The translations under genes were made by a program, and so were the position numbers. Below the pieces are notes generated by a model, which did not search any database, was not told the origin of the DNA, and saw only the letters and a program-made list of their open reading frames with translations. Of a DNA stretch of 21,921 nucleotides, positions 8,245-15,666 are shown one piece after another. The DNA comes from Actinobacteria bacterium 21-64-8 (GTDB lineage Bacteria > Actinomycetota > Acidimicrobiia > Acidimicrobiales > RAAP-2). Within the stretch, counting starts at the first letter, position 1, and each line of letters starts with the position of its first letter. The stretch spans positions 1-21,921 of the forward strand of contig NCBD01000020.1 in the NCBI GenBank assembly GCA_002255315.1. Direction: 5' to 3'.

Positions 8245-8374
8245 GATTACCTCCCGGTTGCAACCTAGGGGAAGTCCCCCACGAGTCCAGCCCTGGGGCA
8301 CCGTCACGAGTTTGCGCGCTCGGTCACGGACGGCCCGACGTCGGGCAGACTCTTTAGAGAGTGAAAGCGTGGTA
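8245..8374. promoter_or_regulatory. Divergent control region with palindromes (SRPBCC / flavin oxidoreductase)
   Basis: The 130-base gap contains GGGGAAGTCCCC (8268-8279), a perfect 14-bp palindrome GCCCGACGTCGGGC (8333-8346) and ACTCT-TTAG-AGAGT (8349-8362). The last two lie 12-42 bases before the oxidoreductase start, where a repressor would block transcription or initiation. No regulator gene sits beside it. The palindromes are seen directly; operator function is inferred. Confidence 0.45.
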
Positions 8375-9466
8375 ATGACTAATCCCTTTGAAACCGTGAG
8401 CTTCTCGCATGGGCCGTCGGCGAAAAACCGATTCATGCTCGCCCCACTGACGAATCAGCAAAGTCATGCCGATGGCGTACTGAGCGACGAAGAGTTTCGT
8501 TGGCTCACGATGCGAGCCGCCGGCGGCTTTGGGATCACCACGACGTGCGCCTCGCACGTTCAGGCGTCGGGCCAAGGGTTCCCCGGTCAACTCGGCTCGT
8601 TCTCGGACGCGCATCTTGACGGGCTGACTCGTCTCGCCGACGGCATCAAGGCGCATGGTTCGATCGCGTTGTTGCAGTTGCACCACGCGGGGATGCGTGC
8701 GCCACGAGAACTGACCGGCGAAGATCCGGTCGCGCCGTATGCCGACGATGAGACCGGCGCACGTGCCCTGACGACCGGCGAGATTGAAGGGGTCATCACT
8801 TCCTTTGTCGACGCGGCACGACGGGCCGACCGGGCTGGGTTTGACGGTGTCGAATTGCACGGAGCGCACGGCTATCTGCTCTGTGAGTTCTTAGAACCTC
8901 ATCGCAATACCCGTGACGATGCCTACGGGGGCACGCTCGAGAACCGTTGTCGAATCTTCGTCGAAATTATTGACGGCGTACGACGTGCGTGCCGCAAGGA
9001 TTTTCACGTGGCGCTTCGACTCTCGCCCGAGCGCTTTGGTATGGCAACGAGCGACGTGTTGGCCTTCTATCGCGAACTCGTCGCGGGTCGCTCTCTCGAC
9101 ATGATCGACCTTTCGCTCTGGGACGTCTTTAAAGAAGCGATCGACGAAGAGTTCGCGGGACGAACACTGCTGGAACTTTTCGCCGAGATTGATCGGGGCA
9201 CGACGCGCTTGGCTGGTGCTGGCAAGTTGTACAGCGGCGCCGACGTACGCCGAGCTCTCGACGCGGGACTCGACCTCGCCATCGTTGGGCGAGCGGCCAT
9301 CACGAATCACAACTTTCCCCACCAAGTGCTAAAGAATCCCGACTTTGCCATGCGTACCTTGCCCGTCTCAGTCGAACTGCTTCATCGAGAAGGTCTCAGC
9401 GATCCGTTCGTGAACTACATGCGCGGTTGGAAGGGTTTTGTGAGTGAGGACGCCAGAGGGTGGTGA
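8375..9466 (+). CDS. Old-yellow-enzyme family NADH:flavin oxidoreductase
   Basis: 363 residues. TIM-barrel FMN enzyme: N-terminal NRFMLAPLTN (FMN site), QLHHAG at 101-106, substrate-binding pair H162/H165 in ELHGAHGYL, then the signature FLEPHRNTRDDAYGG...ENRCRIF at about 172-195. C-terminal phosphate-binding strands follow, YSGADVRRALDAGLDLAIVG. The family reduces activated C=C bonds, or demethylates or opens other substrates, using NAD(P)H. The substrate here cannot be told. ATG 8375 fits the family N-terminus; an in-frame GTG at 8369 is also possible, and the frame extends upstream without similarity. It is divergent from the SRPBCC/dehydrogenase pair and may be co-regulated with it. A hairpin starts just after the stop codon. 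Confidence 0.93.
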   Translation: MTNPFETVSFSHGPSAKNRFMLAPLTNQQSHADGVLSDEEFRWLTMRAAGGFGITTTCASHVQASGQGFPGQLGSFSDAHLDGLTRLADGIKAHGSIALLQLHHAGMRAPRELTGEDPVAPYADDETGARALTTGEIEGVITSFVDAARRADRAGFDGVELHGAHGYLLCEFLEPHRNTRDDAYGGTLENRCRIFVEIIDGVRRACRKDFHVALRLSPERFGMATSDVLAFYRELVAGRSLDMIDLSLWDVFKEAIDEEFAGRTLLELFAEIDRGTTRLAGAGKLYSGADVRRALDAGLDLAIVGRAAITNHNFPHQVLKNPDFAMRTLPVSVELLHREGLSDPFVNYMRGWKGFVSEDARGW

Positions 9467-9497
9467 CGCTCGCGACTTCGTTGACGAGTGGCGAGCG
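9467..9497. terminator. Hairpin between oxidoreductase gene and tRNA gene
   Basis: CGCTCGC (9467-9473) pairs exactly with GCGAGCG (9491-9497) across a 17-base loop. It begins right after the oxidoreductase stop and lies 9 bases past the tRNA 3' end on the other strand. It has no T-run on either strand in the expected place, so terminator function is only possible. Confidence 0.35.
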
Positions 9498-9506
9498 AAA
9501 ACACTT

Positions 9507-9593
9507 TGGTGGGCGAGGGGGGACTTGAACCCCCACATCCTTTCGAATACAGGCACCTGAAGCCTGCGCGTCTGCCAATTTCGCCACTCGCCC
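9507..9593 (-). tRNA. tRNA-Leu (anticodon CAG)
   Basis: 87 nucleotides including an encoded CCA. Acceptor stem GGGCGAG (9593-9587) pairs with CTCGCCC (9517-9511), followed by discriminator A and CCA (9509-9507). D-arm GTGGCGAAATTGGCAGACGC, anticodon stem CAGGC/GCCTG around loop TTCAGGT, anticodon CAG at 9559-9557, reading CUG. The long variable arm and T-arm GGGGGTTCAAGTCCCCC are typical of leucine tRNA. A TAAAAT -10 box lies 12 bases upstream. Confidence 0.97.
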
Positions 9594-9605
9594 TGGGACC
9601 TGTCG

Positions 9606-9611
9606 ATTTTA
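9606..9611 (-). promoter_or_regulatory. -10 box of tRNA-Leu
   Basis: TAAAAT on the minus strand, 12 bases before the mature tRNA 5' end, a five-of-six match to TATAAT. No clear -35 hexamer is seen at the usual distance. Confidence 0.5.
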
Positions 9612-10175
9612 GTCGAAGCCCGACCAAGGCTCTCGGTGCAACGTTGAATTCACGGTGTTGGTGGCTCGCTCATCGAATCGAACGGTGCTCAAGGTGTCTC
9701 GCTCGGCGAGCGGAGTCCGCGAGACGGGTAGCGCAGCACGGCGGCGCTCGAAAGCGCAACCACCAATCACTTCAGACGCCACGAAGCTTTGGTTGAGCCA
9801 AAGAATCACGTTGCCCGCGTTGGGGCGATTGAGACCGGGGGGGGCGATGACGACGCCGAGTCCACCGAAATTGGTGGCGACACGTTTGGTTATGCAACGT
9901 GACCCTTGGCAGGGTGTTCGGAGTCGACGGCGTCTTCAGAGTGAGGTGGGTGCTGACCTCGTTTCGTTTGTCGAGGGCATTCACCTCGACCGCATTCGTT
10001 GGTGCGTGTTGGTGCAAGCGCTCGACGACGAAACGAGTGGCGCGGCGTTCATGGTTCGTCAAGGATGACCGGTAGGCTTACCTACTTGTGGGACGCCGAA
10101 AACTTCGTGTACCAGACGGAGCAGGCGTCAACTCGGCCCCGTGGTGTCCGCCGATGAAAATCGGGGACGCTCGCG
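9612..10175. other. Stretch without a convincing gene; possible decayed gene
   Basis: About 560 bases between the tRNA promoter and the SGNH hydrolase. A plus-strand frame (9655-10068, 137 codons, GTG start) and a minus-strand frame (10062-9772) overlap head-on. The minus-strand codon pattern looks more gene-like but changes frame near 9870: the first part reads through VNALDKRNEVSTHL, the second through VIAPPGLNRPNAGN, ending at a TAA at 9609-9611. I recognise no family in any frame. It could be a frameshifted gene remnant, one unknown small gene, or noncoding DNA with the hydrolase promoter near its right end. Confidence 0.4.
10073..10078 (+). promoter_or_regulatory. Candidate -10 box upstream of SGNH hydrolase
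   Basis: TAGGCT, identical to the box before pknB in this window. A GTG lies 9 bases downstream (10088), but that frame stops soon and is not the hydrolase frame. The transcript would start near 10085 and have a leader of about 90 bases before the hydrolase TTG. Inferred from the repeated motif only. Confidence 0.35.
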
Positions 10176-11768
10176 TTGGCGACGTTGCAAACGGCGTGGA
10201 CCTCACCGACGGACCTCAACTACGGCAACACCTACAATTCAACGACGCGTGACATCGCGACGGTCCCCGTCGCGGGCAGTTCGCTGCGATTGACCTTCTC
10301 TAATCTCTGGAGTTCGACGCCGACCACTTTTAGCGCGGTCACGGTCGGCGCCCAACAAAGTGGACCCGACGTGATTCCGGGAACTTTTGTACCGGTGACC
10401 TTTAATCACGGAAGTCGAAGTGTGACGATCGCCCCTTACGGGCGGGTCGTGAGTGACCCGGTGCCCTTCGCGGTTCACGCCGGTGAATCAATTGCCGTCA
10501 GCATGGCGACCGTCGGCGCGGCCACGGTGAGTGCGCATACGTGTTGCTCTGGTCCGATTGACAGTTACGCCACGAGTGATGGTGTCGGCAATCTCACGCT
10601 CAGTCCCACCGCGGCCGGATTTAATCCCCTGATCTCCAGTACCTTCATGCGCTGGCTCTCAGTAATTCAGGTGGCGGGGTCACCGGCCCAGGGCACCGTC
10701 GTGGCCTTCGGTGACTCGATCACCGACGGATTTGGCTATTTGAACCAGGGGTTTAGTTGGGTCAACGCGATGCAGGCGCGAATCGCGCACCTTCCTCCTT
10801 CAGAGCAAGTGGTCGTCGTCAACTCGGGTATTGCGGGCGACACCCTAACCGTCTTTCCTCCCCACGACTCCTACGCCGAAGGATCGGGAGGTCTGCCGGG
10901 GGTGACGCGACTGAACATGGACGCCCTCTCGCTTCCCGGGGTTAAGAGCATCGTTTTGCTGCTTGGAACAAACGACATCTGGTTCGGCGCGGGCGGGGTG
11001 ACCGGTCACCCGATTCCTCCCTACGGTACGGCCCCAAGTATTGAGGCCGGAATGCGCCAAGTCGTGAACGCCGCGCACGCGCACCACGTCAAGATCTTTG
11101 GGGTCACGCTGCTTCCGCGCAGTACCTCAACGGCGGCCGATCACGATTTGCCCGAGAATTGGACGCCCGCGGAACAAGCCACGCTGACTGCGGTGAACAC
11201 TTGGATGTTGTCGCCCCACACACCGTTTGACAAGGTAATAAACCTGAACGCGGTCATGAGCGACGTGTACAACGGTGATTGCCGCCCGACGATACCGTTC
11301 GCCCCCTACTTCAATCCCGACCACCTACATCCCAACGTGGCGGGTGAAACGATCATGGCCGACGCCATCTCCACCACGCTGTTTGGGATTGCCCAGGCAC
11401 CCCAGGTCGCCCCACTCGTCACGGCAACCCCAACGAGAGACTGCCCAGCGGCTCAGCTGGCCGCCCAGGTGTTGGCCGCGGGCCGTCAGCCGGCGACCCC
11501 TCCGACGACCACGACCACCACCATCACCACGACGACGACCATGCCCGCCTCGACCAACTATTCGTCGATGGCGAAGCGGATTCTCGAGGTCGCCCTACTG
11601 GTGTTGGTGGTTTTGCTCGTGGTGGCGCTGTGGAACGCGCGCCGTCGGGCCCTACGTCGTCGAGCCGCGCGTCGCCGCACCCAGCGTCCAAGAAGTCATC
11701 CGCGTCCCCCCGGGCCGCCGAGATCGCCACCGCCCCCGCGTCGTGGACCGGGTCCGCGTCGTCCCTAG
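10176..11768 (+). CDS. SGNH/GDSL hydrolase with C-terminal membrane anchor
   Basis: 530 residues from TTG 10176. An N-terminal beta-rich region (~1-170) is followed by the SGNH core: Block I VVAFGDSITDGFG with nucleophile S181, block II G219 in VNSGIAGD, block III GTND with N266, and block V DHLHP with D382 and H385. Family role: esterase, deacetylase or arylesterase acting on ester or acetyl groups, often on cell-wall or extracellular polysaccharides. A threonine-rich linker (about 441-457), one membrane helix (~468-487) and an arginine/proline-rich tail follow, suggesting an outward-facing enzyme anchored by its C-terminus. Oddities: no signal peptide is visible, and an in-frame TGA at 10155-10157 blocks any earlier start, so the true N-terminus or a frameshift upstream is in doubt. 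A GGGGA lies nine bases before the TTG. Confidence 0.85.
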   Translation: MATLQTAWTSPTDLNYGNTYNSTTRDIATVPVAGSSLRLTFSNLWSSTPTTFSAVTVGAQQSGPDVIPGTFVPVTFNHGSRSVTIAPYGRVVSDPVPFAVHAGESIAVSMATVGAATVSAHTCCSGPIDSYATSDGVGNLTLSPTAAGFNPLISSTFMRWLSVIQVAGSPAQGTVVAFGDSITDGFGYLNQGFSWVNAMQARIAHLPPSEQVVVVNSGIAGDTLTVFPPHDSYAEGSGGLPGVTRLNMDALSLPGVKSIVLLLGTNDIWFGAGGVTGHPIPPYGTAPSIEAGMRQVVNAAHAHHVKIFGVTLLPRSTSTAADHDLPENWTPAEQATLTAVNTWMLSPHTPFDKVINLNAVMSDVYNGDCRPTIPFAPYFNPDHLHPNVAGETIMADAISTTLFGIAQAPQVAPLVTATPTRDCPAAQLAAQVLAAGRQPATPPTTTTTTITTTTTMPASTNYSSMAKRILEVALLVLVVLLVVALWNARRRALRRRAARRRTQRPRSHPRPPGPPRSPPPPRRGPGPRRP

Positions 11769-11814
11769 CGACGCCGCCGCGCGGTCCGATCGCCCAGACG
11801 AGGCGAAGTGGAGC

Positions 11815-12471
11815 TCAGTGCTCGTTAAGGAAGTAGCGAAAACGCAGAAACTCTTCGCCACTGCGACTGCGCATGTCGCCCTCGAGTTGCCAGCCGAGTC
11901 GTTCGTAGAAGTGTCGCGCCGTCATATCGGGCGGGGTCACCAGCACTAACTCGTCGACGCCGCTCACGCGCGCTTGATCTATCGCGGCCGTGACGAGTGC
12001 GCGACCGATTCCTTGACCTTGGACGTGGGGGTCGACGAGCACGTGAGTGATCTCGCCCACGACGGGCTCGACCTGGACGCTGGGCGTAGCGGTGCTTCGA
12101 CGAAGGCGTGCGCCGAGCAGTCGCCACAGACCTCGCGCGTAGCGACGACCTCGAGTCACGATGAGCTCGCGGGCGATTCGAGGGTGGGTAAGGGCGTATA
12201 ACGCGAGTCGGGTCGCGAGGCGAACGCCGTGCGTGCGCACCATGGCGCGTACGTGCGTGGCCGGGGCGCTCGCTCCGAGCAGCACGCCGACGAGCACGTC
12301 GTTATCATCGACGGCCACGAGTGAGAGGGCACCGGGCGTCTCGCGCCACGCCCGGTAGTACGTACTCATAAAAGAGGGTCCAAAGCGCGACAGGAATTCC
12401 ATGTTGAGTACTTGCAGGTGCAGACGCACCGCGGCGGCGACGTCGTCGTCGACCAGTGGTCGAACTTTCAT
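11815..12471 (-). CDS. GNAT-family N-acetyltransferase
   Basis: 218 residues from ATG 12471. Starts MKVRPLVDDDVAAAVRLHLQ, the usual beta-1/alpha-1 of GNAT proteins. Acetyl-CoA binding motif A is ITHVLVDPHVQGQGIGRALVTAAI (contains the Q/R-x-x-G-x-G/A pattern as QGQGIG), and motif B FYERLGWQLEGDM lies near the C-terminus. Transfers an acetyl group from acetyl-CoA to an amine on an unknown acceptor. The frame extends upstream to 12573, but that part has no similarity and would cross into the divergent hydrolase promoter. The ribosome site is weak (GGTGGTGA). The 3' end faces the SGNH hydrolase 3' end, 46 bases apart. Confidence 0.85.
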   Translation of the reverse strand: MKVRPLVDDDVAAAVRLHLQVLNMEFLSRFGPSFMSTYYRAWRETPGALSLVAVDDNDVLVGVLLGASAPATHVRAMVRTHGVRLATRLALYALTHPRIARELIVTRGRRYARGLWRLLGARLRRSTATPSVQVEPVVGEITHVLVDPHVQGQGIGRALVTAAIDQARVSGVDELVLVTPPDMTARHFYERLGWQLEGDMRSRSGEEFLRFRYFLNEH

Positions 12472-12600
12472 CGCGTCACCACCACTCGACGCGGAGCGAA
12501 AGCGCTCTGGAAGGTGTGATCGGCGATGGCGATAGTTAACCCTACCGTTCGTCGACGCACTGATGGCCCGCACCGTTCAGGCGTGCGCGAATCACGCTGC

Positions 12601-12606
12601 TACGCT
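12601..12606 (+). promoter_or_regulatory. Candidate -10 box of alpha/beta hydrolase gene (leaderless)
   Basis: TACGCT ends 7 bases before ATG 12614, and no ribosome site is visible, so the message probably starts at or just before the ATG. TTCAGG at 12576-12581 could be a -35 with a long 19-base spacer. Confidence 0.45.
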
Positions 12607-12613
12607 TCAGCCG

Positions 12614-13684
12614 ATGTCACCACCGAGGCACGGGCGACGACGACGTGTGCGCCGTCAACGTCAAGTGCTGATCGTCATTTTGGTACTGGCTCTCGTCGCC
12701 ATCGCCGCCGCCAAAACTCACGTTTTTTCGACCGCTGCACCATCGACGACGACCGCAACGTCGCTCGGTACGACCTCGAGCACGACGCCGCCGTCTCGCA
12801 CTTCGGCGGTGGGCATTATTGCGCTGCACCTCGTGGAGCCGCCCTCGGCGGGGCTACCCGCACGTTCGCTCGAAACTATGGTGCGCTATCCGGCGCTCGG
12901 AACGCCGGGCGGGTCGATTCCCGACGCGACGCCCCTGCACGGTGCCTCGCCCTACCCGCTGGTGGTTTTCTCGCAAGGTTTCGACGTCGCTCCCGAGGCG
13001 TACGCGCGACTTTTGAACTCGTGGGCGGCCGCGGGCTACGTGGTCGCCGATCCCGCTTATCCCTACACCTCTCCGAATGCCCCCGGAGGAGTGATTCGTA
13101 GCGATATTGTCCACCACCCCGCTGATCTCAGTTTCGTTATTAGTTCGTTACTGAAGGCGGGAGCCGCGAGTAGCGGAACGCTGTCTCACCTCATCAATCC
13201 TTCGGCGATTGGCGTCATCGGCCAATCTGACGGTGGCGACGTGAGTCTGGCCGCGGTGGCGAACACCTGTTGTCGTGACGCTCGTATCAAGGCGGCGGTG
13301 CTGCTCTCGGGGGCCGAGTTGAGTTGGTTTCCGGGAACCTATTTCGCGACGCCCGCCGTGCCGTTATTGGTCGTCCAGGGCACGGCCGACCAGACCATGA
13401 ATCCAGTGACGTGCAGTGTGCAGCTCTACAACGCGGCACCCGCACCCAAGTTCTACCTCTCCATGATTGGTCAGGACCATTTCTCGGCCTACATTCCCGC
13501 GGGTCCCGCCCAGCGCGTCGTCGCGCGTGTCTCCATTGACTTTCTCGACGCCTACCTGCGAGGTTCTTCGGCGGCGCTCAGGGCCATGAAGACGGCGGGA
13601 TCGGTGGCGGGGTTGGCTCAGTTGACCGAGGGTGCCCCCGTGGCGCCGGTCGCGGGGACGTGCCCCGACGCACCCGCGAACTAA
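12614..13684 (+). CDS. Membrane-anchored alpha/beta hydrolase (dienelactone hydrolase / PAF-acetylhydrolase-like)
   Basis: 356 residues. A basic N-terminus (RHGRRRRVRRQRQ) is followed by an uncleaved signal anchor at about 18-34 and a Thr/Ser-rich linker (~43-64), then an extracellular alpha/beta hydrolase domain. Nucleophile S205 in GQSDGG; likely acid D259 in VVQGTADQ; histidine H289 in GQDHF. Before the nucleophile, LVVFSQGFDVAPEAYARLL carries the oxyanion-hole strand and is typical of dienelactone-hydrolase, PAF-acetylhydrolase and polyester-hydrolase relatives. An ester substrate is expected, but which one is unknown. ATG 12614 gives a proper signal anchor; the longer frame from 12563 would add 17 residues lacking family resemblance. 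A 10-base gap separates it from the convergent methyltransferase gene. Confidence 0.87.
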   Translation: MSPPRHGRRRRVRRQRQVLIVILVLALVAIAAAKTHVFSTAAPSTTTATSLGTTSSTTPPSRTSAVGIIALHLVEPPSAGLPARSLETMVRYPALGTPGGSIPDATPLHGASPYPLVVFSQGFDVAPEAYARLLNSWAAAGYVVADPAYPYTSPNAPGGVIRSDIVHHPADLSFVISSLLKAGAASSGTLSHLINPSAIGVIGQSDGGDVSLAAVANTCCRDARIKAAVLLSGAELSWFPGTYFATPAVPLLVVQGTADQTMNPVTCSVQLYNAAPAPKFYLSMIGQDHFSAYIPAGPAQRVVARVSIDFLDAYLRGSSAALRAMKTAGSVAGLAQLTEGAPVAPVAGTCPDAPAN

Positions 13685-13694
13685 CGACTATTGC

Positions 13695-14468
13695 TTACGC
13701 GCCCGGCTTGACGCCCGAGACCACGTTCGCTTCGGAGACGACGTTGACGCTTTGCAAGTTGGTGAAGCCCGCCGCTTCGTAGAGGCGCATCCAGGCGTCG
13801 GGCGTAATGGGGCGTTCGTGGACGCGAAGGAGATAGCGTCCCGCGTTCTTCAATATTCTCCAGTACCCCGGAATGCCCTTTTTCGCCATGACTTTGATCT
13901 TGCTCGCGATGACTTGGCGGTCTTGCGCGGTGGCGCCGCGACCGAGCATCATGTCCGAATTCACTAAGACTCCCCCCGGGCGCAGCCAGTCGTACGCGGC
14001 GCGCACCACCTTGGCTTTGTCGGGATCGCGCAAGTGGTGCAACGCGTAGTTACTAATCACGAGATCGACGGAACCCTGGGGCAGCGAAAGCTGTTCAACG
14101 GGCGTCACGACACCCGTCACCGTCTCGAGTCCCTCACTCGTCGCTTGGGCGAGCATTCGTTCGACCATGGCGGCACTGACGTCCACGCCGGTGACCGCGG
14201 CGCCTTGGCGAGCGAGTTCGAGCGCGAGACGACCTCCGCCGCAACCCAGGTCCACGCAGACCATCCCCGGACGAACGTTGGCGACTTCGAGTGCCTTCGC
14301 CGCGACTTTGGACATACCGACGTCATTGTGGCGGTCCCACGTCTCGGCGCGACCCGTCCACTTGCGTCGCTGGGTACGAATGGAGAGCTTCGTGCTTTGA
14401 CGATCGCGCCACGAGGGGGCGGCGCCGCGGTCGTCGGCATTAGTGGTGTGGTCGTCGGGCGAATTCAC
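13695..14468 (-). CDS. Class I SAM-dependent methyltransferase
   Basis: 257 residues. Motif I VCVDLGCGGGRLALELA (about 70-86), acidic end of beta-2 VTGVDVS, motif II-like VDLVISNYALHHL, and post-II LRPGGVLVNSD. This is the Methyltransf_11/25 type, resembling ubiquinone/menaquinone or small-molecule methyltransferases. A DRHN motif precedes the fold (RAETWDRHNDVG). The C-terminus contains ITPDAWMRLYEAAGFTNLQS, common in small-molecule methyltransferases. The methyl acceptor is unknown. The start is GTG at 14468 with GAGAG a few bases upstream; the charged first ~35 residues could belong to a longer-than-real start. Cytoplasmic. Convergent with the alpha/beta hydrolase gene, and no operon partner on the same strand is visible. 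Confidence 0.86.
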   Translation of the reverse strand: MNSPDDHTTNADDRGAAPSWRDRQSTKLSIRTQRRKWTGRAETWDRHNDVGMSKVAAKALEVANVRPGMVCVDLGCGGGRLALELARQGAAVTGVDVSAAMVERMLAQATSEGLETVTGVVTPVEQLSLPQGSVDLVISNYALHHLRDPDKAKVVRAAYDWLRPGGVLVNSDMMLGRGATAQDRQVIASKIKVMAKKGIPGYWRILKNAGRYLLRVHERPITPDAWMRLYEAAGFTNLQSVNVVSEANVVSGVKPGA

Positions 14469-14994
14469 ATTGCTCTCAGTTTCGTGTGACGTAAGTTCAG
14501 GCGTTCTTGCGGTCGCACGCTCGAGGCCTGTACGACCGCGCGCGATTCTCGCGCCGGCGACGTATGCATCGTCTGCGCAGTAGCGATTCTACCAAGGACC
14601 GCCTCGCCAACCCTGGGCTCGGATAATGAATGGCTAAGGATTTTGTTCGCGGCGTTCCACTACTTCGCCGGCGACGGCGTTGATTCGTCGTGGTCCGTCA
14701 ACTGGTCCCATCGCACCGTGAACCTGCCTCAACGTACCGAGGTTGCCAGAGCCCGGTTATCGGCGACGCCGCGACCACGTTGACGTCGAAGACCGCGGCG
14801 AGCGTGGCTCGGTCGACGTGCGGTCGGGTCGTAGCGCGAACACGTCCGCAACCTAGGAAATTTCAGGAGCTTTGACCAGGTTCGCCCGCAACCCAGCGGG
14901 CCCCCCATCGGGCCCGAAAGGTGTGTTTTTGAGGGGCAACCGCAGCGAACGCCAGACGGTGGCGGGCGCCCTCGGCGACGGGGGGATTAAAGCG
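14469..14994. other. Long intergenic leader before the fhaA cluster
   Basis: 526 bases with no convincing gene. It must hold the promoters for the divergent methyltransferase gene and the fhaA-fhaB-pstP-pbpA operon. A strong hairpin at 14897-14916 with a following T-run lies 65 bases before the fhaA start. I looked for tRNA, tmRNA, RNase P and SRP RNA signatures by eye and saw none. A short 61-codon plus frame (14690-14875) has no protein-like features. Confidence 0.5.
14897..14930 (+). terminator. Hairpin with T-run in the fhaA leader
   Basis: CGGGCCC (14897-14903) and GGGCCCG (14910-14916) form a perfect 7-bp GC stem with a 6-base loop. It is followed by AAAGGTGTG and TTTTT ending at 14930. 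The T-run is about nine bases after the stem, farther than in a classic terminator. It could end a leader transcript or attenuate the operon. Confidence 0.4.
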
Positions 14995-15666
14995 ATGACC
15001 AGTACAGTTATGAATGCCATGGTTCTCAAAAGTGTGGAAAATCGACTCGAGCGTCTCTTTGAACGCGGCTTTTCACGCTCCTTTAAGAGTGGGCTGCAAC
15101 CCATTGAAATTGGAACACGCATCCTGCGCGAAATTGATCTGACGCGTCGGCTCTCCACGCAGGGTCCGCTGTCGGCCAATGTGGTGCGAGTGTGGCTCGG
15201 TCCCGTGGACGCGGAACGATTCGAGGGATTTCAAAAGGCACTCGTCACCGAGCTCGAAGAGACGGTACGTCAGCACGCGCTCAGTGAGGGGTACGCCTTC
15301 GTGGGGCCGGTGACGGTCGAGATTTTTATTGACGACGATATAAAAGTTGGCCAGGTTGAAGTTAAGACCGAGTTTGAAGGCGGCGACGCCCAGCCCCGCA
15401 TTCTCTTGAGCGACGGACGTACGTTCGCGGTGGGTGACGAGCCTCTCGTCATTGGGCGCAGTCCAGAGGTCGCGGTTGTCATTAATGACTCCAACGTCTC
15501 ACGCCGCCACGCCGAAGTGTGGCGTACTGTCGAAGGCATCGCGATCCGCGATTTGGACTCCACGAACGGCACTTTCGTGAACGGGCACCGCATCAGCGCG
15601 GTCTCGCTCTCACCGCGCGATGACGTCACCATTGCCACGGTGCACCTACGGATTGAGTTGGCTTGA
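14995..15666 (+). CDS. fhaA: FhaA: DUF3662 and FHA domain protein
   Basis: 223 residues from ATG 14995. DUF3662/FhaA N-terminal domain at about 9-120 (VENRLERLFERGFSRSFKSG, PIEIGTRILREID). Short linker, then an FHA domain at ~140-221 with GRSPEVAVVINDSNVSRRHAEV and DLDSTNGTFVNG, the phosphothreonine-binding loops. In mycobacteria FhaA links kinase PknB to peptidoglycan export partners such as MviN. It is shorter than mycobacterial FhaA because the low-complexity linker is nearly absent. The start was chosen at 14995 for the GGGGGA upstream; later ATGs at 15010 or 15019 are possible, and the family usually begins near the latter. Its TGA shares TTGA with the next gene, and it heads the operon. 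Confidence 0.9.
   Translation: MTSTVMNAMVLKSVENRLERLFERGFSRSFKSGLQPIEIGTRILREIDLTRRLSTQGPLSANVVRVWLGPVDAERFEGFQKALVTELEETVRQHALSEGYAFVGPVTVEIFIDDDIKVGQVEVKTEFEGGDAQPRILLSDGRTFAVGDEPLVIGRSPEVAVVINDSNVSRRHAEVWRTVEGIAIRDLDSTNGTFVNGHRISAVSLSPRDDVTIATVHLRIELA

Noticed and set aside
9396..9627. Short minus-strand frames reading MAKLADAQASGACI and similar
   Set aside because: They are translations of the tRNA-Leu gene itself, a well-known false protein.
9507..10175. Integrated element using tRNA-Leu as attachment site
   Set aside because: No integrase gene and no second copy of the tRNA 3' end was found in the window.
11500..11560. ACC/ACG triplet run that could be called a microsatellite
   Set aside because: It encodes an in-frame threonine-rich linker, also seen at the end of pstP and in the alpha/beta hydrolase.
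14469..14994. Riboswitch or structural RNA in the fhaA leader
   Set aside because: No tmRNA, RNase P, SRP or known riboswitch signature was visible; only one hairpin could be supported.
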